Source of the DNA: Hyphomicrobiales bacterium
Lineage (GTDB): Bacteria > Pseudomonadota > Alphaproteobacteria > Rhizobiales > Aestuariivirgaceae
Assembly: GCA_026996935.1 (NCBI GenBank)
Contig: JALWJW010000445.1
Coordinates: 1 to 9,017 of the forward strand
Direction: 5' to 3'
Length of the DNA: 9,017 nucleotides
Positions within the stretch are counted from its first letter, which is position 1. Each line of letters begins with the position of its first letter. Below are positions 1 to 6,040 of the stretch, one piece after another. The notes under the pieces were generated by a model. The model saw only the letters and a list, made by a program, of their open reading frames with translations. It did no database searches and was not told where the DNA came from. The position numbers were made by a program, and so were the translations under genes.

Positions 1-914
1 ACAGAACCACCATCCACCCCGATCAGATCATTATTGTTCCAGGCGGCAAGGTAACAATCTTCTTTGCCACCATGTTGCTGGGCGGCCCCGATAGCGAAAT
101 CCTGTATCCGGACCCGGGTTTTCCACCATACCTTGAGGCCATCATTTCGTCAGGGGCAAAACCTGTAGCCTACAACATCAAAGAACAACTCAATTTTGGC
201 TTCAAAGCCCGCGACATACTCTCACTGATTACCGATAAAACCAGCCTGATTATATTAAATTCACCCGCCAACCCAACTGGCGGTGTTGCGCCACGTTGTG
301 AACTCAAAAAACTTGCTGAAGGATTAGAGAAATTTCCCCATGTCAGTATTTTATCCGATGAGATTTACGGCCAGCTTATTTTCGATCAATCAGATTTCAC
401 CTCAATGCTCGAGTTTGAAAACTTGCGCAACCGCACCATCATTCTTGATGGCTGGTCAAAAACCTTTGCCATGACAGGTTGGCGATTAGGCTATGGTATT
501 TGGCCACTTCATCTTGTTGAACACGTACGCAAACTCATCACCGTAGATCATTCATGTGTAAACGGTATAGCACAAATGGCCGGTTTAGCTGCGATCAATG
601 GCCCGATGGATGAAATCAACACCTTTGTCAAAACCTTTCATCGCCGCCGCGATCTGATCGTTAAAGGACTTAACGCCATTCCTAAAATAAGCTGTAAAAT
701 GCCAAGGGGTGCTTTTTATGCCTTTCCAAATATTGAGCAAACAGGATTTACCAGCAAAGAATTTGCCCACAAATTATTGGAACAGGCCCACATCGCCACC
801 ATCAGTGGTGATGCCTTTGGTCGCAACGGTGATGGCTATGTGCGCATATCCTATGCAGCCAGCTCTCAAGATCTGACCAATGCCCTTTTACGCATAAAAC
901 AATTCTTGATATAG
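1..914 (+). CDS. Class I/II PLP-dependent aminotransferase, 5' truncated by the window edge
   Basis: The reading frame is open from base 3 with no need for a start codon in the window, so an internal ATG at 72 is not the true start; about 303 residues are visible and roughly 80-100 N-terminal residues lie outside. Fold-type I aminotransferases transfer an amino group between an amino acid and a 2-oxo acid using pyridoxal phosphate in the cytoplasm. Visible family landmarks, in order: PGGK near the window start, the NPTGG loop (Asn contacts the PLP ring hydroxyl), SDEIYG (Asp pairs with the pyridine nitrogen, Tyr with the hydroxyl), SKTFAMTGWRLGYG with the Schiff-base Lys encoded at 459-461, and YVRISYA near the C-terminus with the Arg that binds the substrate carboxylate. 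The pattern fits the aspartate/aromatic aminotransferase group, but the substrate cannot be fixed from sequence alone. A SCO-family gene follows 77 nt downstream on the same strand. Confidence 0.93.
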   Translation, partial: RTTIHPDQIIIVPGGKVTIFFATMLLGGPDSEILYPDPGFPPYLEAIISSGAKPVAYNIKEQLNFGFKARDILSLITDKTSLIILNSPANPTGGVAPRCELKKLAEGLEKFPHVSILSDEIYGQLIFDQSDFTSMLEFENLRNRTIILDGWSKTFAMTGWRLGYGIWPLHLVEHVRKLITVDHSCVNGIAQMAGLAAINGPMDEINTFVKTFHRRRDLIVKGLNAIPKISCKMPRGAFYAFPNIEQTGFTSKEFAHKLLEQAHIATISGDAFGRNGDGYVRISYAASSQDLTNALLRIKQFLI

Positions 915-991
915 GTCAGGTAACACCCCACTTAACTATAGTATTTACTGTCCAACGTATTTCTTAATTTACCAACGCAAAAGTGAACCTC

Positions 992-1603
992 ATGAAAAAG
1001 TCCCACAGAAATCTTATCCTTTCAGTCTTGGTAATTGGCAGCGCCATTATTGGCATCACCACATATCAACTCACTCAAAACAATCAAACGAACTTAAGCA
1101 CATCAGGCAAATCCCTTATTGGCGGCCCTTTCACTCTAACCAATCAGGACGGCAAAACCGTCACTGAGAAAGACTTTCTGGGCAAATATACATTGATATA
1201 TTTTGGTTATACCTATTGCCCCGATGTTTGCCCGACCGAACTTCAGGTTATTACCAGTGCTTTAGAAAAACTGGGCGATGATGCCAAAAAGATTCAGCCG
1301 GTATTTGTCTCAATTGACCCTGACCGCGACACTCCTCAACTGATGAAAGATTATGTCTCAAACTTTTATCCCGGCATGATCGGTTTGACGGGAACAAAAG
1401 AACAAATTGCCGCTATAGCAAAAGAGTATCGCGTCTATTATTCAAAAGCTGTTGAGAAAGACGCTGATCCAGATTCCTATTCCATGGATCATTCCAGCAT
1501 CATTTACCTTATGGGACCAAAGGGCCAGTTTCTCAAACACTTTCCCTATGGAACCAGCCCGGAAAAGCTGGCCAAAGGCATTAAGGCTGCGACCAAAGGC
1601 TAA
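992..1603 (+). CDS. SCO1/SenC/PrrC family copper chaperone, membrane anchored
   Basis: Predicted 203-residue SCO protein, which delivers copper to, or keeps reduced, the CuA site of cytochrome c oxidase on the periplasmic side of the inner membrane. Seen: a short basic N-terminus (MKKSHRN) followed by one hydrophobic segment at about residues 8-26, which serves as a signal anchor, then a thioredoxin-like domain. The copper-binding motif is CPDVC (Cys76 and Cys80) in FGYTYCPDVCPTE, and the third ligand is His167 in MDHSSIIYL. The SIDPDRDTP stretch is typical of the family. An in-frame GTG at 983 would add three residues (MNL); I prefer the ATG at 992 because the basic run then starts the protein, though neither start has a clear Shine-Dalgarno. 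No cytochrome oxidase genes are in the window, so the partner oxidase is unknown. A role in thiol redox sensing, as for PrrC, is the alternative. Confidence 0.93.
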   Translation: MKKSHRNLILSVLVIGSAIIGITTYQLTQNNQTNLSTSGKSLIGGPFTLTNQDGKTVTEKDFLGKYTLIYFGYTYCPDVCPTELQVITSALEKLGDDAKKIQPVFVSIDPDRDTPQLMKDYVSNFYPGMIGLTGTKEQIAAIAKEYRVYYSKAVEKDADPDSYSMDHSSIIYLMGPKGQFLKHFPYGTSPEKLAKGIKAATKG

Positions 1604-1682
1604 AATCTGATCTGTTGCTGCGCATATGCACAAATGCTATGCTGCACTGCAATAAGATCAATTTTTGTCAGGCAACGCCTCT

Positions 1683-2915
1683 ATGCTCTACTATCTTTAT
1701 GAAATGAACCATGCTGCTGTCGCTCCTTTAAGAATGGCCGCAAGCTATAATCGCACCTTTTGGCAATCCCCTTCCAACCCGGTCGCCGATACCCCAATGG
1801 GACGGTCAGTCGTGGCTGGTCTGGAAATGTTTGAACGTTTAACCCGGCGATATGCAAAACCTGAATTTGGCATTCATTCCATATCATTAGACAACAAGAT
1901 TTTTGAGGTTTGTCAAAAAACCGTTTTTGAACGTCCATTCTGTAACCTTGAACATTTTACCTTGAAAGGTTTACCTCAAGGCCAGCAAAAAACCCGTCAA
2001 AAACTATTGCTTGTGGCCCCAATGTCTGGTCACTATGCAACATTATTGCGTGGCACGCTTGAAACCATGCTCGAACAATTTGATGTCTATATCACCGACT
2101 GGGTTGATGCTCGAAAAGTGCCTGTTTCAGACGGCCGTTTTGATCTTTCAAACTATATTGATTACACCATTGAAATGTTGGAATTTATCGGTAAAGACAC
2201 CAATGTCATGGCTGTATGTCAACCATCAGTTCCCGTTCTTGCCGCCGTTGCTGTCATGGCCCAAACAAAAAACCGGTTTGCTCCAAAAAGCCTTTGTCTT
2301 ATGGGTGGGCCCGTTGATACCCGCAAAAACCCGACAGCGGTAAACAAACTTGCCGAGACAAAAGGCATCGAATGGTTTGAGCAAAATGTTATCGTTAAAG
2401 TACCGTTCCCCAATGCCGGTTTCATGCGTGATGTTTATCCTGGATTTTTACAGCTTACCGGCTTTATGACCATGAACCTTGAGCGCCACATGGATGCCCA
2501 CAAAGACTTATATTGGAACATGGTCAAAGGTGATGGTGAAAGTTCTGAAAAACATGATGCATTCTATGATGAATATTTATCTGTCATGGATCTGACAAAA
2601 GAGTTCTATCTTCAAACCGTTGAAGAGGTTTTCATTAAGCACTCGCTACCCAATGGCACTTTCAAACACCATGGAAACATCGTTGATCTATCAACCATTA
2701 GATCGACATCTCTGATGACTGTCGAGGGAGAGTTGGACGACATCACAGGCCTTGGCCAAACTGAAGCTGCCCATCAGTTATGCCGCAATATTCCTGCCAA
2801 AGACAAATCTCATTTTATTCAAAAGGGTGTTGGCCATTATGGTATTTTCAATGGCAGACGCTTTCGCGAAAACATCGCGCCTGCCATTGGAAAGTTCATG
2901 AAAGCGGCCAACTAA
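1683..2915 (+). CDS. phaZ: Intracellular polyhydroxybutyrate depolymerase
   Basis: A 410-residue protein of the intracellular PHB depolymerase family, which hydrolyses the amorphous polyester in native storage granules and so mobilises carbon reserves in the cytoplasm. No signal peptide is visible, as expected. The ATG at 1683 gives the family-typical opening MLYYLYEMNHAAVAPLR; a TTG at 1665 in frame would only add MSGNAS and is rejected. The core is an alpha/beta hydrolase with a cysteine in place of the usual nucleophilic serine: Cys179 in AVCQPS, Asp352 in GELDDITG and His385 in GVGHYGIFNGRRF. Spacing closely matches the Cys183/Asp355/His388 triad reported for the Ralstonia eutropha enzyme (recalled from the literature). 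LLVAPMSGHYATLLRGT and YITDWVDAR are further family blocks. It follows the SCO gene by 79 nt on the same strand and converges on the minus-strand gene that ends at 2988. No phaC or phasin gene is in the window. Confidence 0.95.
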   Translation: MLYYLYEMNHAAVAPLRMAASYNRTFWQSPSNPVADTPMGRSVVAGLEMFERLTRRYAKPEFGIHSISLDNKIFEVCQKTVFERPFCNLEHFTLKGLPQGQQKTRQKLLLVAPMSGHYATLLRGTLETMLEQFDVYITDWVDARKVPVSDGRFDLSNYIDYTIEMLEFIGKDTNVMAVCQPSVPVLAAVAVMAQTKNRFAPKSLCLMGGPVDTRKNPTAVNKLAETKGIEWFEQNVIVKVPFPNAGFMRDVYPGFLQLTGFMTMNLERHMDAHKDLYWNMVKGDGESSEKHDAFYDEYLSVMDLTKEFYLQTVEEVFIKHSLPNGTFKHHGNIVDLSTIRSTSLMTVEGELDDITGLGQTEAAHQLCRNIPAKDKSHFIQKGVGHYGIFNGRRFRENIAPAIGKFMKAAN

Positions 2916-2987
2916 AGTCAAGTCGTTCTGATTCAATGTAAATCTGAACACGCATAAATATTTTTTCAATCAATTCAGGTAATCGCC

Positions 2988-3362
2988 CTAAACAGGTTGA
3001 ACAGACATAATTTTAAACGTGTGCATTTCATCATCATCATGGTCCTTAATTGAGATATATTCTCCCACGCGCAATTGATGAGCGCCAAAGCGATAACCGG
3101 TGTCATCATCATCTTCATCACCATGAATATCATAATGAAATGCCCAAGACCCGCCCGGCTTTCGTACCAGATGGCCTAATTCATGCTCTTGCGATCCCCA
3201 GAATCTAACCACACGGCACTTTTCCTTTTGTTTACGCCATGCATCAACATCAATAAAACCCTCATTGTTAAGTGGCGCCACAAATTCAAAGCCGTGATCA
3301 ACACTGCCATTAGGAAATTCAGGCGAGCGCGCAAGCTCAAGATGTATTTTTGATAATCTCAT
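2988..3362 (-). CDS. Conserved-looking acidic 124-residue protein of unknown function
   Basis: I do not recognise a named family. The gene looks real: its ATG has a good Shine-Dalgarno (AGGAGA, 7 nt upstream on the minus strand), it fills the space between two convergent or co-directional genes, and its composition is protein-like. The protein is soluble with no signal peptide or membrane segment. It has a hydrophobic/charged N-terminal strand (IHLELARSPEFPNGS), an EFVAPL block, a basic central section (AWRKQKEKCRVVRFWG), then GHLVRKPGGSWAFHYDIHG, a run of acidic residues (DEDDDD), and RFGAHQLRVGEYISIKDHDDD followed by MHTFKIMSV. The Gly/Trp/His-rich centre and short beta-like segments suggest a small beta-fold domain; this is inference. 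It lies 68 nt downstream of the universal stress gene on the same strand, so it is probably co-transcribed with it and may share its oxygen-linked control. A single Cys and many His/Asp residues leave metal binding open, but no motif proves it. Confidence 0.85.
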   Translation of the reverse strand: MRLSKIHLELARSPEFPNGSVDHGFEFVAPLNNEGFIDVDAWRKQKEKCRVVRFWGSQEHELGHLVRKPGGSWAFHYDIHGDEDDDDTGYRFGAHQLRVGEYISIKDHDDDEMHTFKIMSVQPV

Positions 3363-3430
3363 TATCGTCTCCTGTATATCAGTGATACCTTAATCACCAA
3401 ATCAACCCCCGTTTGAGGCAATGCCATCAA

Positions 3431-4273
3431 TCAATGAGACATTAAAACAGGCACAGTCATTGTTTCCAGAATACTGTGTGTAGCACCGCCAAACACAAAT
3501 TCGCGAATACGTGAATGACCATAAGCACCCATAACCAACAAATCAGCACCACTATCACTGGCCTGATTAAGCAAAGCCTCGCCAACCGACACACCATCGG
3601 TTGGAAAACCTTCAGCAGTAACTTTAAGATCATGACGAGCCAAACTGTCTGCAAGTTCAGTACCTGGCAAAACCTCACCATCTTCTAAATCATCTTGAGG
3701 ATTAACCCAGGCAAGCAACACATTATTGGCATCTTTCATCAACGGCAAAGCATCAAATGCGGCTCTGGCAGCTTCTTTTGTACCATTCCAGGCCACAAGC
3801 ACCTCTTTGCCAATAGTCTCAAATTCACCAAAAGCAGGCATAATCAAAACTGGACGACCACTTTCCATCACCAAACGTTCGGTAAAATCATTTTCCATTC
3901 CTGCACTTGAGTTTTCCTGTTTCTGAGGGGCCAGAACAAGATCAACCTGATGAGCGCGATGTAAAACCCCATCAGCAATCAAAGATGATTTGATTTCCAC
4001 CATACACCATTCATGTAAAACATTTTGACGTCTCATTTCATCTTCAAACTTGGCTTTCACCGCCTCGCTGTGGTTCAGATAAAACCGCCGATGGCCATCA
4101 TACACCTGCGTCGACAAAGCCATGCCTGCAGATGGGTAAATTTCAGGGGCCGGAATAACAAACATACCAATTATATGTGCATGATGCTGGCGGCCCAATC
4201 GCGCCGCGGTCTTGACCAGATTATCTACCTGATCAATTTCATTTAAAGCAACCAGAATTGTTTTTATGGACAT
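3431..4273 (-). CDS. Tandem-domain universal stress protein (UspA superfamily)
   Basis: A 280-residue cytoplasmic protein made of two Usp domains (about residues 1-148 and 155-280). These proteins help cells survive starvation, low oxygen and other stresses and often bind ATP. The first domain opens with KTILVALNE but lacks a recognisable ATP loop (it has LVLAPQKQEN at the expected place). The second opens with KEVLVAWNGTKEAARA and carries the ATP-type loop GAYGHSRIREFVFGGAT (Gly249, Gly252, Gly262), so nucleotide binding, if any, is probably by domain two; Gly263 sits where many ATP-binding members have Ser/Thr. The ATG at 4271-4273 follows a strong Shine-Dalgarno (AGGAGA, about 7 nt away). 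The gene is divergent from the permease at 4452 and is followed by the 124-residue gene. An FNR-type box lies about 66-79 nt upstream of its start codon, consistent with oxygen-responsive activation as known for several tandem Usp genes in proteobacteria. Confidence 0.94.
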   Translation of the reverse strand: MSIKTILVALNEIDQVDNLVKTAARLGRQHHAHIIGMFVIPAPEIYPSAGMALSTQVYDGHRRFYLNHSEAVKAKFEDEMRRQNVLHEWCMVEIKSSLIADGVLHRAHQVDLVLAPQKQENSSAGMENDFTERLVMESGRPVLIMPAFGEFETIGKEVLVAWNGTKEAARAAFDALPLMKDANNVLLAWVNPQDDLEDGEVLPGTELADSLARHDLKVTAEGFPTDGVSVGEALLNQASDSGADLLVMGAYGHSRIREFVFGGATHSILETMTVPVLMSH

Positions 4274-4310
4274 AATACTATCTCCTTTTCAAATAAATTT
4301 CTTGTCTTAA

Positions 4311-4316
4311 ATGCTA
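4311..4316 (-). promoter_or_regulatory. Candidate -10 element for the universal stress gene
   Basis: On the minus strand the hexamer reads TAGCAT, four of six matches to TATAAT. There is no convincing -35, but the FNR-type box occupies that region, as is normal for an activator-dependent promoter. The implied start near 4304 gives a leader of about 30 nt containing the AGGAGA ribosome binding site. The hexamer alone would be weak evidence; its spacing from the box is what supports it. Confidence 0.4.
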
Positions 4317-4338
4317 GGAGTCACCCACCTCTTTCACA

Positions 4339-4352
4339 TTGACCTGCATCAA
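4339..4352. promoter_or_regulatory. FNR/FixK/Anr-type binding site
   Basis: The sequence TTGAC-CTGC-ATCAA matches the FNR-family consensus TTGAT-N4-ATCAA at nine of ten defined positions. It lies in the divergent gap between the universal stress gene and the YeeE-type permease. Measured on the minus strand, its centre (4345.5) is 41.5 nt upstream of the transcription start (about 4304) predicted from a -10-like hexamer at 4311-4316, which is the classical class II activator position. In the other direction no good -10 lies at the matching distance, so the stress gene is the more likely target. The motif is seen directly; its function is inferred. Confidence 0.6.
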
Positions 4353-4451
4353 CTTCAATCCATCATTCATTTTCTTGTGAGCCTTGGTTTTTCATCTTGC
4401 ATAACGAATTCCAATGTGTGAATGTAACAAAAATTTCTGGAGGGATTATTT

Positions 4452-5555
4452 ATGGAAATGCTATCGGGCTTGTGGGAACAAGCATTAGAATACCCCGTCA
4501 CTATGCGGGTTGCAGTCGCCGGCCTTATCATCGGCACACTGCTTGGTTTCATCATGCAAAAAACCAATTTTTGCACCATGGGCGCACTGTCAGACATTAA
4601 CGCCTTTGGTAATTTTGACCGTTTTCGTAGTTGGATGTTAGCCATGGGCGTTGCAATTATTGCCACTCAGGCTCTGGCCTATTTTGACTATGTCGACATG
4701 AGCCGTTCAATCTACCTTACCAAAACTTTCAACTGGTTAGCCTTCATCGTCGGCGGGTTAATATTTGGCATCGGCATGGTGTTTGGTTCAGGCTGCGGAG
4801 CAAAAAGCCTATTGCGCTTTGGTGGCGGCGATTTAAAAGGCGTTTTTGTTGTTCTTATAATTGCGATTGCCGGCTATATGACATTACGCGGCATCTTAGC
4901 ACCAGCCCGTTTGGCAATTACCGGACTTGGCACATTAGATGTCAGTACATTAGGTTTGGACAACACCAGCATCAATGGAATTTTAGCTAATAAATTCGGC
5001 ATGGAAAGTAAAACCGCGATTATCGTTGGCGCTGCCATCTTGGCTCTGGCTCTTTTAGGCTATAGTTTTTCAAGCAGCAAATTCAGGAAATCAGGCAAAC
5101 ACATTTTTGCCGGTGTATCAGTTGGGTTTTTAGTTGCCGCAGCCTGGTGGGCAACTGGCACTTTGGGATTTGACGACTTTGAACCTGCACCATTGTTTTC
5201 ATTAAACTTTGTCTCACCAACAGCCAATACACTTCAATATCTCATGACCTTCACAGGGTCCACAATCAGCTTTTCAATTGCCACAGTGTTCGGCATGATT
5301 CTGGGCGCATTCTTAGCCTCTGTTATCTCTGGCAGCTTTGCTGTTGTTGGGTTTGCCGATAAAAATGATGTTATTCGTCATTTGCTTGGCGGCACGCTGA
5401 TGGGATTTGGTGCGGTTACTGCATTGGGTTGCACCGTTGGTCAGGGCATTGGTGGTGTTTCCACCCTTGCCATTGGTTCAATCATTGCAATCATTTCAAT
5501 TATGATCGGCGGCTTTATCGGCTTTAAACTAATGGAGCGCGGCGTTCTAATTTAA
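4452..5555 (+). CDS. yeeE: YeeE/YedE family (TsuA-like) sulfur-compound transporter
   Basis: A 367-residue polytopic inner-membrane protein of the YeeE/YedE sulfur transport family; studied members import thiosulfate. The ATG follows a strong GGAGG Shine-Dalgarno at about 4440-4445. Roughly nine or ten hydrophobic segments are visible over the full length, for example residues 19-35, 62-78, 95-112, 130-146, 187-204, 218-236, 274-300, 312-326 and 338-360. The three conserved cysteines that relay the substrate in this family are present: Cys41 in TNFCTMG, Cys115 in GSGCGAKSLLR and Cys327 in GCTVGQGIGG. The glycine-rich blocks around Cys115 and Cys327 are in the expected order. Many family members sit beside a TusA-like sulfurtransferase gene; none is visible here on either side. 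It is divergent from the universal stress gene and its stop codon abuts the antisense alkB remnant, where a terminator hairpin at 5676-5707 may end its transcript. Exact substrate is not determined by the sequence. Confidence 0.92.
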   Translation: MEMLSGLWEQALEYPVTMRVAVAGLIIGTLLGFIMQKTNFCTMGALSDINAFGNFDRFRSWMLAMGVAIIATQALAYFDYVDMSRSIYLTKTFNWLAFIVGGLIFGIGMVFGSGCGAKSLLRFGGGDLKGVFVVLIIAIAGYMTLRGILAPARLAITGLGTLDVSTLGLDNTSINGILANKFGMESKTAIIVGAAILALALLGYSFSSSKFRKSGKHIFAGVSVGFLVAAAWWATGTLGFDDFEPAPLFSLNFVSPTANTLQYLMTFTGSTISFSIATVFGMILGAFLASVISGSFAVVGFADKNDVIRHLLGGTLMGFGAVTALGCTVGQGIGGVSTLAIGSIIAIISIMIGGFIGFKLMERGVLI

Positions 5556-5874
5556 TCACTTCTCTAAGAGTAAGGTTTAACCACCCGCCTTTTTTAGCAA
5601 GGTGGGAGAACCGAAAAGGACCCGATCAATTCCGTGAAAGAACAACCCGGATTGAGCGCCAAAAACAACCACATCGCCCGATGAGAACTTTAATATTCTC
5701 ATCGGGCCTTTTCTTGTCGAACCGCCAATTCGAAAAATGGCGCTATCACCAGAAAAATTGAAATAATTGGGGCTGATTTTCACGCAATATCAGCGCTGAA
5801 AATACACGAAAACCATTAAATTCAATTTTTGCCAGTTTCTTACCTAAAAAATTATCTGAAAAACTTGATGTCAT
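5524..5874 (-). pseudogene. alkB: Degraded alkB (AlkB-type Fe(II)/2-oxoglutarate dealkylase) remnant
   Basis: The minus strand contains pieces of AlkB, the dioxygenase that repairs alkylated DNA and RNA bases, in several frames. From an ATG at 5872-5874 the frame reads MTSSFSDNF and then GFRVFSALILRENQPQL, which resembles the AlkB N-terminus. Around 5770-5782 the homology jumps to the C-terminal core: SAPIISI in a second frame, then GDSAIFRIGGSTRKGP, SGDVVVFGAQSGLFFHGIDRV and STLL in a third frame (5590-5750). The familiar end GGxxNLTLREV continues in yet another frame (5557-5589). The core aligns with E. coli AlkB blocks such as GDVVWGGESRLFYHGI. The third metal-ligand His (FFHG) and the final NLTxR Arg are present, but the HxD motif and about 90-100 central residues are gone. 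The shifts are explained by one missing base near 5750-5756 and one missing A in the run at 5590-5595. The N-terminal assignment is less certain than the C-terminal one. The 68-residue open frame 5577-5783 is part of this remnant, not an intact gene. Confidence 0.8.
5676..5716 (+). terminator. Rho-independent terminator with a perfect 12-bp stem
   Basis: Arms 5676-5687 (GCCCGATGAGAA) and 5696-5707 (TTCTCATCGGGC) are perfectly complementary with an 8-nt A/T-rich loop, and CTTTTCTT follows at once. The T-rich tract is downstream on the plus strand, so it would end transcripts from the YeeE-type permease, whose stop codon is 120 nt upstream, and insulate dnaK. It lies inside the antisense alkB remnant, where the same bases once encoded part of the AlkB core. 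A second weaker stem (5584-5591 with 5599-5606, one G-U pair) lies upstream in the same transcript. Confidence 0.8.
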
Positions 5875-5893
5875 GCCCTCACCCCCCTATATA
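5864..5893 (+). promoter_or_regulatory. RpoH (sigma-32) type heat-shock promoter for dnaK
   Basis: CTTG at 5864-5867 is followed after 18 nt by CCTATATA at 5886-5893. This fits the RpoH consensus described in alphaproteobacteria (CTTG, 17-18 nt, CYTATNT). The predicted transcript would start near 5900 and carry a leader of about 140 nt before the dnaK ATG. The -35 element and spacer overlap the former start codon of the divergent alkB remnant. No CIRCE operator (GAGTGCTAA-type inverted repeat) is visible, so HrcA control is not supported here. Confidence 0.72.
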
Positions 5894-5962
5894 GCGTAAC
5901 GAAGCAGGAATTTGATATTGTTAATCAAGTTCACAACTTAATTTTAAACACCATGGAAACTG

Positions 5963-5986
5963 GTTCTCAAAATCTTTCTTGAGAAC
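5963..5986 (+). other. Hairpin in the dnaK mRNA leader
   Basis: GTTCTCAA (5963-5970) and TTGAGAAC (5979-5986) form a perfect 8-bp inverted repeat with an 8-nt loop. It lies downstream of the predicted heat-shock promoter and about 45 nt before the dnaK ribosome binding site, so it would form in the leader RNA. No T tract follows, which argues against a terminator. It may stabilise the mRNA or be a protein binding site; the function is unknown. Confidence 0.5.
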
Positions 5987-6040
5987 ATTCAAGTGCTGAA
6001 CAACAGGCTTGAGCGTGGTTTGCCGAAATGGAGGACTATT

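Noticed and set aside
1665..1682. TTG start adding six residues to PhaZ
   Set aside because: The ATG at 1683 reproduces the family-typical N-terminus, and the TTG has no better ribosome binding site.
2926..2966. Possible terminator between phaZ and the convergent 124-residue gene
   Set aside because: TTCTGATT and AATCTGAA pair with a central mismatch and the T run begins 12 nt later, too weak and too far for a supported intrinsic terminator.
3382..3397. GTGAT-N6-ATCAC inverted repeat between the stress gene and the 124-residue gene
   Set aside because: Only 5 bp per arm, no T tract, and no match to an operator I can name; it may be chance.
5574..5716. Possible non-coding RNA with three stem-loops and a terminator
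   Set aside because: The stems at 5584-5606, 5626-5655 and 5676-5707 suggested a small RNA, but the antisense alkB coding remnant explains the region and no convincing plus-strand promoter precedes it. Only the last stem is kept, as a terminator.
5577..5783. Intact 68-residue minus-strand gene
   Set aside because: It is the C-terminal core of AlkB without the HxD motif, begins at a GTG inside homologous sequence, and its true ending lies in another frame.
5912..5928. TTGAT and ATCAA half-sites upstream of dnaK as an FNR box
   Set aside because: The half-sites are separated by 7 nt rather than the 4 nt required, so this is not an FNR-type site.
5993..6040. Sixteen-residue N-terminal extension of DnaK
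   Set aside because: The ATG at 6041 has a strong ribosome binding site and gives the invariant family N-terminus.
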